A DNA stretch of 64,000 nucleotides, taken from the NCBI RefSeq assembly GCF_022179325.1, contig NZ_BPQQ01000060.1, positions 1 to 64,000 of the forward strand. Reading direction: 5' to 3'. Origin of the DNA: Methylobacterium isbiliense (GTDB lineage: Bacteria > Pseudomonadota > Alphaproteobacteria > Rhizobiales > Beijerinckiaceae). Below, one piece after another: positions 1 through 8,639 of this stretch. Position 1 is the first letter of the stretch. Each line of letters begins with the position of its first letter. The position numbers and the translations under genes are program-made. The notes under the pieces were generated by a model. It searched no databases. It was not told the origin of the DNA and saw nothing but the letters and a program-made list of their open reading frames with translations.

Positions 1-84
1 GCGTTGGCTTGCCAACGCAAGTCTGCTTAGAGCACGTCACGATCGCGGTGCAATCGCGAAGCTCTCTAGGTCTTTGATTTTGCC

Positions 85-127
85 GCATTTTCTTCGACGA
101 ACCGGTATCCGCTTCGTCGGAAGATGC
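85..127. repeat. Imperfect palindrome of a dispersed intergenic type
   Basis: The arms start GCATTTTCTTCGACGAA and end TTCGTCGGAAGATGC, which pair almost completely around an ACCGGTATCC centre. The AT content is clearly above that of its surroundings. Elements of this form are, to my knowledge, common between genes in Methylobacterium and related genomes, but that is recall and not shown here. No function can be assigned from the sequence. Confidence 0.5.
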
Positions 128-204
128 TCTAGCGGGGGCAAGGACTCAAGCAGACGATACCGATCGAGAGACTGATCCCGGGTCGCTGCGCTACCCCATG
201 CTGA

Positions 205-245
205 CGCGGGAACCCCTCCCCCACTCGGGAGGCGGGATTCCCGCG
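205..245. repeat. GC-rich intergenic palindrome, CGCGGGAA arms
   Basis: The outer arms CGCGGGAA (205-212) and TTCCCGCG (238-245) are perfect inverted repeats enclosing CCCCTCCC and GGGAGG. The same layout (CGCGGG, A/T-rich step, CCCCTCTCC-like centre, GGATCCCGCG end) recurs at 32238-32277 and 37637-37675, so this is one member of a dispersed hairpin family. Confidence 0.5.
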
Positions 246-312
246 CCTTGACCGGAATGCCTCGGACGTCGCCGAGGGAGCGGGATCCTCCACGTGGCGG
301 CACAGGGCGGGC

Positions 313-340
313 ACCGCCCGGCCCGCCGGGCCGAGGCGGT
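313..340 (-). terminator. Hairpin after ccoS, probable operon terminator
   Basis: ACCGCC and CGGCCC pair with GGGCCG and GGCGGT around a GCC loop, with a single A bulge, giving a 12-bp stem directly after the ccoS stop codon. There is no T tract on the minus strand, so intrinsic termination is not certain; it may only protect the 3' end. Confidence 0.45.
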
Positions 341-477
341 CACTCGTCGTGGAGCACGCGGTACTCGGCGCCCTCGATGTCGTCGTACTGGCCGCTCCTG
401 AGCGCCCACAGGAAGGCGAAGAGCCCGAGCGTGCCGAGCGCGAGGGCGATCGGGATGACGAGGAGCAGGACGTTCAC
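340..477 (-). CDS. ccoS: cbb3 oxidase maturation protein CcoS (FixS)
   Basis: This 45-residue single-span membrane protein is needed in other bacteria for cofactor insertion into cbb3 oxidase. It has one hydrophobic helix (about residues 2-26) followed by a short acidic cytosolic tail with the family-typical GQYDDIEG-like motif, here at residues 29-36. It starts at GTG (475-477), which overlaps the stop of ccoI in a GTGA junction, so the two are translationally coupled. It is the last gene of the ccoNOQP-ccoGHIS run and is followed by a strong hairpin. The size and position match fixS of rhizobia. Confidence 0.85.
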   Translation of the reverse strand: MNVLLLVIPIALALGTLGLFAFLWALRSGQYDDIEGAEYRVLHDE

Positions 478-2801
478 GGGCGGCCTCCGGCGGCGGCGGG
501 CGCGCGGATCGCGGCCGTCCGGGCCGGCGCCGCGGCGGCCGGACGCAGCGTCGACGGGGTGCGGCGGGCGCGCAGGGCGTTCAGCGTGACGACGACCGAC
601 GAGCCGGACATCGCCAGGGCGGCGATCAGCGGCGTCAGCAGGCCCGCGGCCGCGAGCGGCACCGCGGCGGCGTTGTAGGCCGCCGAGAACCACAGGTTCT
701 GCAGCATCAGGCGCCGCGCCCGCCGGCCGGCCGCGAGCACGCAGAGCACGGGCGCGAGGCTGCGGCCCAGGAACAGGGCGTCGGCGGCCGCCTGGCTGAC
801 ATGCGCGGCGGTGACGGGCGACAGGGAGGCGTGGGCCGCCGCGAGCGCAGGCGCGTCGTTGAGGCCGTCGCCCACCATCAGCACGCGCCGGCCCGCGCGC
901 TGCAGGGCCTCGATGCGGGCGATCTTGTCCGGCGGGGTCAGCCCGGCCTCCCACTCCGTCACCCCGAGCCGGCGGGCGACCGCCTCGACCGCGGACGGCC
1001 GGTCCCCGGACAGGACGAGCACGCGAAGGCCCGCCTCCCGCAGGGCGCCGACGACCGCGTCGGCATCCGGGCGCAGCTCCTGGCGCACAGGCAGGGCGAC
1101 CGGCGCCTCGCGGCCCGCCCGGAAGCAGATCACCGAGGCGTCCGGATGGGCCGCCAGCGTCGCGGCGGCCTCGGCCTCGGCCTCGCAGAAGCCGGGCGAG
1201 CCGAGGCGCAGCGCGACGCCGTCGACGACGGCGCGCACGCCGAGCCCGGCCGCCTCCTGCGCGCCGGGGAACGGGCCGGCGCCCTCCCCGGCGCGCTGGA
1301 GCGCCGCCGCCATCGGGTGCCGGCTCGACAGGGCGAGCCGGGCCGCCCGGGCGAGGACCTGCGGGTCGTGCGGCCCCTCCGCCAGCGTCGGCATCGGCAG
1401 GGTCAGGGTGCCGGTCTTGTCGAACACCACCGTGTCGATCCCGGCGAAGCGTTCGAGGGCGGTGCCGTCGTGCAGGAGCACGCCGTCCCGGAAGAGGGCG
1501 CCCGCCGCCGCCACCTGCACGGCCGGGATGGCGAGGCCGAGGGCGCACGGGCAGGTGATGATCAGGACCGCGACGGCGTTCAGCAGCGCCGCGTGCCAGC
1601 CGCCTCCCGCCACGAGCCATCCGGCCAGGGTGAGGAGGGCCGCCGCGTGGACGAGCGGCACGTAGAGGCGCGTGGCCGTGTCGGCGAGGACGAGGGCGCG
1701 CGAGCGGGCGTCGAAGGCGCGCCGCATCAGGCCCTCGACCTCGTCGAGCAGGCTCGCGCCCGCAGCGGCCGTCACCCGGACCGTGAGGGCGCCGTTGCCG
1801 TTGAGCGCGCCCGCGAAGATCGCGTCGCCGCCGCGCACGGGGACGGATCCGGTCTCGCCGGTGACGAGGCTCTGGTCGAGGTCGGAGGCGCCGTGCTCGA
1901 CGCGGCCGTCGGCCGGCACGCGCTCGCCCGGCCGCACGAGGATCCGGGCGCCCGGCCGCAGCTCCGCGAGCGGCACGTCGCGCAAGCCGCCCTCCTCGAC
2001 GAGGGTCGCGCTCGCGCTGCGCAGGGCCGCGATGTTCTCCGCACAGGCGCGCGTGCGCCGGCGCATGGCCTGATCGAGCACCCGCCCGATCAGCAGGAAG
2101 AACAGCAGCATCAGGGCGCCGTCGAAATAGGCGTGCGCGGCTCCCGCCAGCGTCTCGGCCACCGACATCGCCAGGGTGAGGACGAGGCCGAGGGTGATCG
2201 GGAAATCCATCGTCACGCGGCCGGCCCGCAGGCCGCGGATCGCGCCCTCGTAGAACGGCCGTCCCGCATAGGCCGCTGCCGGCAGGGCGACCAGCGCCTG
2301 GATCCAGTGGAAGAGGTCCCGGTTCTCGGGCGTCATGTCCGAGACGTTGCCGGCCCAGACCGAGACGGCGAGCAGCATCACGTTCATCGACGCGAAGCCC
2401 GCGACCGCGAGCGCCCGGATCAGGCGCTCGGTCTCGGCGGCCTCCGCCGTCGCGAGCCGGCCGGGATCGAAGGGCTGGGCTCTGTAGCCGAGCGCCTCCA
2501 GCGCCTCCAGCACGGCGCCGATCGCGGGCTCGGCCGTGGGTTCCCAGGTCACGGCGAGGCGCCGATCGGAAAAGTTCAGGCGCGCCGCGGCGATGCCCGG
2601 CAGCCCCGCGAGCCCCCGCTCGATGACGCTCATGCAGCCCGCGCAGCGCACCCCCTCGACCGCGAAGGCGGCCCGCGCCGATCCGTCGGGCGCGCGCGAC
2701 AGGAAGGCGGAATAGTCGCGGGCGAGCGAGGGCGTGGTGTTCGCCTCGCTCCACCCTGCATGGGCTTCGACGTAGGCGAGGGCCATGTCGGTGCAGCACA
2801 T
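474..2801 (-). CDS. ccoI: Copper-transporting P1B-type ATPase CcoI (FixI)
   Basis: A 775-residue heavy-metal P-type ATPase. FixI/CcoI exports copper needed for assembly of the CuB site of cbb3 oxidase. It has an N-terminal metal-binding domain with CAGC (Cys53, Cys56), the actuator motif TGET at 314-317, the membrane CPC metal site at 417-419 and the phosphorylation motif DKTGTLT with Asp461. A CC pair follows the first Met. It starts 13 bp after fixH, with GAGGCAAGG upstream as ribosome binding site. Placement between fixH and fixS identifies it as the oxidase-specific copper ATPase and not a detoxification CopA. Confidence 0.93.
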   Translation of the reverse strand: MCCTDMALAYVEAHAGWSEANTTPSLARDYSAFLSRAPDGSARAAFAVEGVRCAGCMSVIERGLAGLPGIAAARLNFSDRRLAVTWEPTAEPAIGAVLEALEALGYRAQPFDPGRLATAEAAETERLIRALAVAGFASMNVMLLAVSVWAGNVSDMTPENRDLFHWIQALVALPAAAYAGRPFYEGAIRGLRAGRVTMDFPITLGLVLTLAMSVAETLAGAAHAYFDGALMLLFFLLIGRVLDQAMRRRTRACAENIAALRSASATLVEEGGLRDVPLAELRPGARILVRPGERVPADGRVEHGASDLDQSLVTGETGSVPVRGGDAIFAGALNGNGALTVRVTAAAGASLLDEVEGLMRRAFDARSRALVLADTATRLYVPLVHAAALLTLAGWLVAGGGWHAALLNAVAVLIITCPCALGLAIPAVQVAAAGALFRDGVLLHDGTALERFAGIDTVVFDKTGTLTLPMPTLAEGPHDPQVLARAARLALSSRHPMAAALQRAGEGAGPFPGAQEAAGLGVRAVVDGVALRLGSPGFCEAEAEAAATLAAHPDASVICFRAGREAPVALPVRQELRPDADAVVGALREAGLRVLVLSGDRPSAVEAVARRLGVTEWEAGLTPPDKIARIEALQRAGRRVLMVGDGLNDAPALAAAHASLSPVTAAHVSQAAADALFLGRSLAPVLCVLAAGRRARRLMLQNLWFSAAYNAAAVPLAAAGLLTPLIAALAMSGSSVVVTLNALRARRTPSTLRPAAAAPARTAAIRAPAAAGGRP

Positions 2802-2814
2802 CGGAAGCCTTGCC

Positions 2815-3327
2815 TCAGTTCAGGACCAGCCGGGCCTTGCGCCGGAAGGCGACGGCGCCGTCCTCGCGTACCTCGACGACGAGATCCCACTGGCCGCCCG
2901 CCACGGCGCCGACCCGCCCCGCATAGGTGCCGGGGCCGGCGTCGGCGAGCGCCACGCTCAGATCCGCCCGCTTGTCCGTGGGCCGTTCGAGCCGGGCCAG
3001 CACGGTCCGGCCGTCGAGGGGGGTGCCGTCGCGGTCCCGCAGCGTCACCGAGAGCGCGACGCCGGCCCGGCCCTCGCGCCGCACCGCGCTCTCCAGGGTC
3101 CAGCCGCGGTCGTCCTGCGCCCGGGCCGCGTGCAACGCCGCGTTGTAGCGCTGGCTCGCCCGGTAGGGCGACGGCTCCTCCAGTCCGGTCCACGTCCGCA
3201 CGGCCGAGGTGACCAGGATCGCGTCGGCGCTCGCGATGGTGCCAAAGAAGACCGCGAACAGCGCGAAGATCCTGCGCCCGGTGAGGCGCGGGCGGGTCTC
3301 GGATGCGGGCGGCAACGGGGTGCGCAT
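2815..3327 (-). CDS. ccoH: FixH/CcoH cbb3 oxidase assembly protein
   Basis: A 170-residue membrane-anchored protein of the FixH family, required for stable cbb3 oxidase assembly together with CcoG and CcoI. One transmembrane helix lies at about residues 18-40, followed by a periplasmic beta-rich domain of about 130 residues ending in WDLVVEVREDG and a basic KARLVLN tail. The ATG at 3325-3327 sits 2 bp after the ccoG stop, which fixes the start. The family is poorly conserved in sequence, so the call rests on length, topology and position in fixGHIS. Confidence 0.85.
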   Translation of the reverse strand: MRTPLPPASETRPRLTGRRIFALFAVFFGTIASADAILVTSAVRTWTGLEEPSPYRASQRYNAALHAARAQDDRGWTLESAVRREGRAGVALSVTLRDRDGTPLDGRTVLARLERPTDKRADLSVALADAGPGTYAGRVGAVAGGQWDLVVEVREDGAVAFRRKARLVLN

Positions 3328-3329
3328 GG

Positions 3330-4841
3330 TCAGGGTGCCTTGAAGTGATCCCGGGTCCCGGCGGTCTCGTCGGAGGCCGGATCGGTGATCCGGAAGGAGA
3401 GCGGGGTCGTGGGCGCGAGGCGCGCCGCCCGCGGCGCGAAGACGAGGACGCGGAATTCCTGGGTCGCGTCCGCGGGAACCGCCAGCGCCTCCGGCGTTCC
3501 ACCGACGACCTCGACGCGCGCCTCGGGCAGGCCCTCGACGGCGAGCGCGAAACGGCGCGCCACCGGCCGCTTGTTGACGATGCGCAGGGTGAAGCCGTTG
3601 CGGATGGAGCCGTCCGACAGCGGGACGAATTGCGGGTTGCGATCGTGCAGCACGCTGAGGCCCGTGAGGCTGCGCGTGGCGAGGCTGGTGAGCATGAACC
3701 CGCCGACCCCGGCGACGAGCAGGCCGTACAGGATCGTCCGCGGCCGCAGCATCCGGCTGACCGGCCCCCTGCCCTCCGCCCGGCTCCGGCAATTCGCCTC
3801 GGTGTCGTAGCCGATCAGGCCGGTGGGCCGGCCGAGCCGCGTCATCACCGTGTCGCAGGCATCGGCGCAGAGGCCGCACTGGATGCAGTCCAGCTGCAGG
3901 CCGTCGCGGATGTCGATGCCGGCCGGGCAGGCGGTGACGCAGGCGAAGCAATCCACGCAGTCGCCGGCCGGCTGGCCCGCGGCCCGGAGCGCCGCGGCCT
4001 TCTTCACCGCGGTCCGGGGCTCGCCGCGGTCGCGGCGGTAGAGGATGTTGAGCGAGTGCGCGTCGGTGAGCGAGCCCTGGATGCGCGGCCAGGGGCACAT
4101 GTAGGTGCAGACCTGCTCGCGCATGTGGCCCGCGAGCGTGTAGGTGGTCGCGGTCAGGATCAGGATCGCCGCATAGGCGACCGGCGGCGCCCGGAAGGTC
4201 GCGAGCTGCCCGACCAGGGTCGGCGCATCCGCGAAGTAGAGCACCCAGGCGCCCCCGGTCCACCACGCGATCACGAGCCAGACCGCGTGCTTCGCGCCCC
4301 GCCGCGCCAGCTTCTCGGCCGTCCAGGGGGCGGCGTCGCGCTTGAGCCGCGCGCGCCGGTCGCCCTCGATCAGCCGCTCGACGGCCATGAACAGGTCGGT
4401 CCAGACCGTCTGCGGGCAGACGTAGCCGCACCAGACGCGGCCCGCGACCGCGTTCATCAGGAAGAGGACGAAGGCCGCCAGGATCAGCAGGCCCATGACG
4501 TAGGTCACGTCCTGCGGCCACAGCTCGATGGCGAAGGCGTAGAACCGGCCCCGGTCGAGATCGAGCAGCACGGCCTGGGACGGCGCGCCCGGACCGCGAT
4601 CCCAGCGCAGGAACGGCACGAGGTAGTAGATGCCGAGCGTGACCGCGAGCAGGACCCACTTGATGGTCCGGAAGGTGCCCCGGACCGCCTCGGGATGGAT
4701 CTTGGTCCGCGCCGCGTAGAGCGATCCGCTCACGGCCGGGATGGCCGCCCGCGTCGCCCGGAGGCCGAACGTCTTGGTGCGGCCGGGACCGGCCGCCATG
4801 GGTGCGGCGACGGCGGGCTGGGTGGGTTCGGCGAGCGGCAT
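3330..4841 (-). CDS. ccoG: cbb3 oxidase accessory protein CcoG (FixG)
   Basis: A 503-residue membrane ferredoxin-like protein; CcoG homologues act as cupric reductases during cbb3 oxidase biogenesis. Several membrane helices occupy about residues 60-240 with a WCGYVCPQ motif at 137-144. A cytosolic dicluster ferredoxin domain has cysteines 295, 298, 301, 305 and 319, 322, 325, 329, consistent with two [4Fe-4S] clusters. The C-terminal part is an immunoglobulin-like domain after a further helix near residue 350. It is the first gene of the fixGHIS half and has its own FixK-type box at 4910-4923. Confidence 0.93.
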   Translation of the reverse strand: MPLAEPTQPAVAAPMAAGPGRTKTFGLRATRAAIPAVSGSLYAARTKIHPEAVRGTFRTIKWVLLAVTLGIYYLVPFLRWDRGPGAPSQAVLLDLDRGRFYAFAIELWPQDVTYVMGLLILAAFVLFLMNAVAGRVWCGYVCPQTVWTDLFMAVERLIEGDRRARLKRDAAPWTAEKLARRGAKHAVWLVIAWWTGGAWVLYFADAPTLVGQLATFRAPPVAYAAILILTATTYTLAGHMREQVCTYMCPWPRIQGSLTDAHSLNILYRRDRGEPRTAVKKAAALRAAGQPAGDCVDCFACVTACPAGIDIRDGLQLDCIQCGLCADACDTVMTRLGRPTGLIGYDTEANCRSRAEGRGPVSRMLRPRTILYGLLVAGVGGFMLTSLATRSLTGLSVLHDRNPQFVPLSDGSIRNGFTLRIVNKRPVARRFALAVEGLPEARVEVVGGTPEALAVPADATQEFRVLVFAPRAARLAPTTPLSFRITDPASDETAGTRDHFKAP

Positions 4842-4909
4842 GGAGGCGGTATTCCGTCCGGCGAGGGAGCCGGCGTCGCTGTCGTTACGGGGAGCGGGCG
4901 AGCACCGCT

Positions 4910-4923
4910 TTGATTCTGCTCAA
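4910..4923 (-). promoter_or_regulatory. FixK/FNR-type box upstream of ccoG
   Basis: On the minus strand this reads TTGAGCAGAATCAA, a perfect TTGA-N6-TCAA site. It ends 68 bp before the ccoG start codon, almost exactly the spacing of the box before ccoN. That argues for a separate oxygen-regulated promoter for ccoGHIS, as known for rhizobial fixGHIS. No FixK gene lies in the window. Confidence 0.65.
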
Positions 4924-4959
4924 GCCGAGCATGACCTCTGAAGCCAAGCATGACCTGCA
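4922..4959. repeat. Tandem 19-bp direct repeat before ccoG
   Basis: Two adjacent copies, AAGCCGAGCATGACCTCTG (4922-4940) and AAGCCAAGCATGACCTGCA (4941-4959), differ at a few positions. They lie just upstream (minus sense) of the ccoG FixK box, in the ccoP-ccoG gap. They could be a duplicated binding site or a simple duplication; no factor is recognised. Confidence 0.5.
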
Positions 4960-4980
4960 GACCCCGCGAGGCCGGTGCCG

Positions 4981-5008
4981 CCCGCCGGGCCCGAGCCGGC
5001 CCGGCGGG
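4981..5008 (-). terminator. Strong hairpin between ccoP and ccoG
   Basis: CCCGCCGGGCC (4981-4991) and GGCCCGGCGGG (4998-5008) form a perfect 11-bp stem with a CGAGCC loop, 29 bp after the ccoP stop. With the separate FixK box for ccoG it probably ends or attenuates the ccoNOQP transcript. There is no U tract. Confidence 0.5.
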
Positions 5009-5037
5009 TCGCAGGAGATGCGGCAGGAGCGGTTCGG

Positions 5038-5916
5038 CTACCGGCCGCCGCCGAGCCCGTGCACGTAGACGGCCAGCGACTTGATGGTGGCGGGGTCGAG
5101 CCGGCCCTCCCAGGCGGGCATCACGCCCTTGCGCCCGTGCGAGATCGTGGCGACCACCTGCTCGGGCGACGCGCCGTAGAGCGAGATCGCGTCGGCGAGG
5201 TTCGGCGCGCCCATCTCGGGATTGCCCGTCCCGGTCTCGCCGTGGCAGCCGGCGCAGGTGCCGGCAAAGACCTCGCGGCCCGCGTCGAGCGTCGCCGCGG
5301 GGGTGCCCGGCCGGCCCGACAGGGACAGCACGTAGCCCGCCACCGCCTGGATCTGCGCGCGCGTCAGCAGGCCGTCGCGCCCGAAGGCCGGCATGTCGCC
5401 GAGATGCGTCTCGCCGTGGCCGGAGCGCGCACCGGTCCGGATGGTGCGCTCGATCGCCTCCGGCGTGCCGCCCCAGAGCCAGTCGTCGTCCTGCAGGTTC
5501 GGGTAGCCCGTCGCCCCGGTGGCCGAACCGCCGTGGCAGCCGGCGCAATTGTCGCCGAACGCCGCCTTGCCGGTGGCGAGCGCGAGGCGCAGCAGGGCCG
5601 GGTCAGCCCGGATTGCGTCGAGGGAGGCGCTGGCGAGCTGCGCTTGGCCGCGCGCATCGCGGTCCCTGCGCACCGCCTCGACCTCGCCCAGCACGGCCTC
5701 GCGCTGCGAATAGCCGAGCAGGCCGCCGGTGTAGCCGGTCAGCAGCGGCCAAGCCGGATAGGCGATCCAGTAGGCGAACGCCCAGGCAATGGTCGCGTAG
5801 AGGGTGATGAGCCACCAGCGCGGCAGCGGGTTGTTGTACTCGGCGATGCCGTCCCACTCGTGCCCGGTCGTCTCCGGTCCGGTGGGCGGCGTGCCGGCTT
5901 GGGGCGTGTCGGTCAC
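5038..5916 (-). CDS. ccoP: cbb3 oxidase diheme cytochrome c subunit CcoP (FixP)
   Basis: A 292-residue membrane-anchored diheme cytochrome c that feeds electrons to CcoO and CcoN. A single N-terminal transmembrane helix lies at about residues 33-55 after a cytosolic WDGIAEYNNPLPRWW motif typical of CcoP. Two CAGCH heme-binding motifs follow, at Cys124/Cys127/His128 and Cys221/Cys224/His225, each in a cytochrome c domain of about 90 residues. It starts 5 bp after ccoQ. The length and domain order are those of the family. Confidence 0.95.
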   Translation of the reverse strand: MTDTPQAGTPPTGPETTGHEWDGIAEYNNPLPRWWLITLYATIAWAFAYWIAYPAWPLLTGYTGGLLGYSQREAVLGEVEAVRRDRDARGQAQLASASLDAIRADPALLRLALATGKAAFGDNCAGCHGGSATGATGYPNLQDDDWLWGGTPEAIERTIRTGARSGHGETHLGDMPAFGRDGLLTRAQIQAVAGYVLSLSGRPGTPAATLDAGREVFAGTCAGCHGETGTGNPEMGAPNLADAISLYGASPEQVVATISHGRKGVMPAWEGRLDPATIKSLAVYVHGLGGGR

Positions 5917-5921
5917 GGCTC

Positions 5922-6071
5922 TCAGTCCTCGGTCAGGGGGAGATGGGCGGCCGCCTCGAACCGGGCCCGGTTGCGCGGCCAGAACGCGTAGACGCAGACG
6001 CCGACGAAGATGCCCGCGAAGTACAGGAGGCCGCTGGTCTGCGCGAAGGCGGCCGCATTCTCGTAGGTCAT
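5922..6071 (-). CDS. ccoQ: cbb3 oxidase small subunit CcoQ (FixQ)
   Basis: A 49-residue single-span membrane protein of the CcoQ/FixQ family, which stabilises cbb3 oxidase. One transmembrane helix lies at about residues 13-32, followed by FWPRNRARFE, close to the family signature of a helix ending in a basic patch. The ATG at 6069-6071 is chosen. An in-frame GTG at 6080 overlapping the ccoO stop (GTGA) would add three residues and is a real alternative. It lies between ccoO and ccoP as in all ccoNOQP operons. Confidence 0.9.
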   Translation of the reverse strand: MTYENAAAFAQTSGLLYFAGIFVGVCVYAFWPRNRARFEAAAHLPLTED

Positions 6072-6076
6072 GGCGA

Positions 6077-6823
6077 TCACCGGAGGTTCTTCTTGTCTTC
6101 GTAGATCTTGAAGTCGACCATGGTGCCGAGCACCTGAAGGTAGGCGATCAGCGCATCGATCTCCGTGGCCCGGGTCCTGCCGCCGCCGAAGTCGCGGATG
6201 GTGGCGCCGGGGTAGCGGCGCTGCAGGCCGGCGGCGCCCGGTCCGTCCGGATCGCGCTGCGCCGTCAGGTCGGCCTGGGCCTGCGCGATCATCTCGTCGC
6301 TGTAGGGCACGCCGACCGCGCGGTTGGCCTTGAGATCCTCGGCGATGGCCTCGGTGTCGAGGGGGCGGTCGAGGAAGGCGTAAGCCGGCATGATCGAGGC
6401 CGGCACCACCGCGCGCGGCTCGATCAGGTGCTCGCGGTGCCACTGGTCCGAATACTTGCCGCCGACCCGGGCGAGGTCCGGGCCGGTGCGCTTCGAGCCC
6501 CACTGGAAGGGGTGGTCGTACATGCTTTCGGCCGCGAGCGAGAAGTGGCCGTAGCGCTCGATCTCATCGCGCATCGGCCGAACCATCTGGCTGTGGCAGA
6601 GGTAGCAGCCCTCGCGGATGTAGATGTTGCGCCCGGCCAGCTCCAGGGGCGTGTAGGGACGCACGCCCTCGACGGTCTCGACGGTGCTCTTCAGGTAGAA
6701 CAGCGGCGCGATCTCGACGAGGCCGCCGATGGACACGACGATGAGCGCGCCGATGAGCAGGATGATGGAGTTCTTCTCGAAGATCTCGTGCCTCTTCCAG
6801 AGGCCGGGCTGGGCGGTGGCCAT
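6077..6823 (-). CDS. ccoO: cbb3 oxidase monoheme cytochrome c subunit CcoO (FixO)
   Basis: A 248-residue membrane-bound monoheme cytochrome c subunit of cbb3 oxidase. It has an N-terminal transmembrane anchor at about residues 19-43 and one heme motif CYLCH (Cys73, Cys76, His77) in the family-typical context [14 protein letters not shown]. The C-terminal EDKKNLR-type tail is short. The gap to ccoN is 93 bp and contains two perfect GC-rich hairpins, which may set the relative yield of ccoN and ccoO messages. Confidence 0.95.
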   Translation of the reverse strand: MATAQPGLWKRHEIFEKNSIILLIGALIVVSIGGLVEIAPLFYLKSTVETVEGVRPYTPLELAGRNIYIREGCYLCHSQMVRPMRDEIERYGHFSLAAESMYDHPFQWGSKRTGPDLARVGGKYSDQWHREHLIEPRAVVPASIMPAYAFLDRPLDTEAIAEDLKANRAVGVPYSDEMIAQAQADLTAQRDPDGPGAAGLQRRYPGATIRDFGGGRTRATEIDALIAYLQVLGTMVDFKIYEDKKNLR

Positions 6824-6855
6824 CGGACGTCTTCCGTGTTGCGGGAGGGATGGGC

Positions 6856-6895
6856 GGACCGCCCGGGGCGGTCCGGGGGCCGCCCGGAGGCGGCC
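6856..6895 (-). other. Pair of hairpins in the ccoN-ccoO gap
   Basis: GGACCGCC/GGCGGTCC (6856-6874, 8-bp perfect stem, CGG loop) and GGCCGCC/GGCGGCC (6878-6895, 7-bp stem, CGGA loop) stand back to back. Neither has a U tract. They are plausible RNA processing or stabilising structures within the operon. Confidence 0.4.
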
Positions 6896-6916
6896 GCTCT
6901 GCGGCCGATCGGCCGG

Positions 6917-8572
6917 TCACTCGGCCGGAGCGAGGCCGACGCTCCCGGACAGGGCCTCGCGCTCGGCCGTCCGGCCCGCGACCGTCATGGCGAGGTTGTA
7001 GGCCATGATCAGCGCGCCGATCAGGAACAGGACCCCGCCGAGCGCCCGCACGAGGTAGTAGGGCTGCATCGCCTCGACCGTCTCGACGAAGGAGTATTCG
7101 AGGAAGCCGAGCGCGTTGTAGGCGCGCCACATCAGGCCCTGCATGATGCCGGCCACCCACATCGAGGTGATGTACAGGACGATGCCGAGGGTCGAGATCC
7201 AGAAGTGCCACTCGACGAGCTTCAGCGAGTAGACCTCGCGCCGGTTCCACAGCCACGGCACGAGGCAGTACAGCGCGCCGAAGGAGATATAGGCGACCCA
7301 GCCGAGCGCCCCCGAATGCACGTGGCCGATGGTCCAGTCCGTGTAGTGCGAGAGGGCGTTGACGGCCTTGATGGACATCATCGGCCCCTCGAAGGTGGCC
7401 ATGCCGTAGAAGGCGAGCGACACCACCATGAAGCGCAGGACCGGATCGGTGCGCAGCTTGTCCCAGGCCCCCGACAGGGTCATGAGGCCGTTGATCATGC
7501 CGCCCCAGGAGGGCATCCACAGCATGATCGAGAAGGTCATGCCCAGCGTCTGCGCCCAGTCGGGCAGCGCGGTGTAGTGCAGATGGTGCGGGCCGGCCCA
7601 GATATACATGAAGACCAGGGCCCAGAAATGGATGATCGAGAGCCGGTATGAGTAGATCGGCCGCTCCGCGCGCTTCGGCACGAAGTAGTACATGATCGCC
7701 AGGAAGCCGGCGGTGAGGAAGAAGCCGACCGCGTTGTGGCCGTACCACCACTGGATCAGCGCGTCCTGCACGCCCGCGAAGACCGGATAGGACTTCGAGC
7801 CGAGCCAGGACACCGGCACCGCGAGGTTGTTGACGCTATGCAGCATCGCGATGGTCACGATGAAGGCGAGGTAGAACCAGTTCGCGACGAAGATGTGCGG
7901 TTCTTTGCGCTTCCAGAGCGTCGCCAGGAAGACCAGCAGGTAGACGACCCAGACGATCGTCAGCCAGAGGTCGGCGTACCATTCGGGCTCGGCGTATTCC
8001 TTCGACTGGGTCACGCCCATCAGGTAGCCGGTGCCGGCGATGACGATGAACAGGTTGTAGCCGAGCACCACGAACCAGGGCGCGAGGTCGCCTGCGAGCC
8101 GCGCCCGGCAGGTGCGCTGCACCACGTAGAGCGAGGTGCCGATCAGCACGTTGCCGCCGAAGGCGAAGATCACCGCCGAGGTGTGCAGCGGCCGCAGACG
8201 CCCGAAGCTTGCATACTCGATGCCGAGATTGAGCGACGGCGCCCAGAGCTGAAAGGCGATGATGCAGCCGACGAGGAAGCCGGCGATGCCCCAGACCATC
8301 GCCGCCACGACGGCGAACTTCACCGGCCCGAGATTGTAGTGGGGCTTGCCCGCGATCTCCTGCGGCACCGCGGCAGGGCGCCCCTCGTAGCGCTTGACGA
8401 GGGCGGCCAGCCCGGCGAAGCCCGCCAGGGCGAACAGGCCCATATGGATGCTGAACGGCGCATCGACCGCCCGGGCGGAGGCGAGCGCGCAGAGGAACGC
8501 GCCGACGAGCAGGGAGAGACCGAGGCCGATCTCCCCTTCGGTCATGTGTTTGGAAACGGATCTGGCGGGCAT
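6917..8572 (-). CDS. ccoN: cbb3 oxidase catalytic subunit I CcoN (FixN)
   Basis: The 551-residue heme-copper catalytic subunit of cbb3 oxidase, with about 12 transmembrane helices. It reduces O2 to water at a high-spin heme/CuB site and pumps protons. Characteristic segments seen are [33 protein letters not shown] (CuB histidine), WAGPHHLHY (His-His CuB ligands) and [11 protein letters not shown]. The ATG at 8572 ([10 protein letters not shown]) is chosen because it suits the transcript start expected from the FixK box; a Met nine codons in is possible but has no better ribosome binding site. It is the first gene of ccoNOQP. Confidence 0.96.
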   Translation of the reverse strand: MPARSVSKHMTEGEIGLGLSLLVGAFLCALASARAVDAPFSIHMGLFALAGFAGLAALVKRYEGRPAAVPQEIAGKPHYNLGPVKFAVVAAMVWGIAGFLVGCIIAFQLWAPSLNLGIEYASFGRLRPLHTSAVIFAFGGNVLIGTSLYVVQRTCRARLAGDLAPWFVVLGYNLFIVIAGTGYLMGVTQSKEYAEPEWYADLWLTIVWVVYLLVFLATLWKRKEPHIFVANWFYLAFIVTIAMLHSVNNLAVPVSWLGSKSYPVFAGVQDALIQWWYGHNAVGFFLTAGFLAIMYYFVPKRAERPIYSYRLSIIHFWALVFMYIWAGPHHLHYTALPDWAQTLGMTFSIMLWMPSWGGMINGLMTLSGAWDKLRTDPVLRFMVVSLAFYGMATFEGPMMSIKAVNALSHYTDWTIGHVHSGALGWVAYISFGALYCLVPWLWNRREVYSLKLVEWHFWISTLGIVLYITSMWVAGIMQGLMWRAYNALGFLEYSFVETVEAMQPYYLVRALGGVLFLIGALIMAYNLAMTVAGRTAEREALSGSVGLAPAE

Positions 8573-8639
8573 GGCGCGCTCGATTCACCTTGCGCAGGAC
8601 AGGTAATGCTGCGCTTACGGGGCGAACCGGGGCCGGGCC

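Larger units (their letters stand above)
1..339. other. Intergenic stretch with repeats, no gene seen
   Basis: No coding sequence with a convincing start, ribosome binding site or family resemblance is visible on either strand. The stretch holds a perfect hairpin at 1-18 (GCGTTGGC arms around TT), an AT-richer imperfect palindrome at 85-127, a GC-rich palindrome at 205-245, and the terminator-like hairpin after ccoS at 313-340. The first three are listed or noted separately as dispersed intergenic elements. Confidence 0.6.

Noticed and set aside
1-18. Intrinsic terminator at the window start
   Set aside because: The perfect GCGTTGGC/GCCAACGC hairpin has only a TT loop and no following T tract, and the upstream gene, if any, is outside the window.
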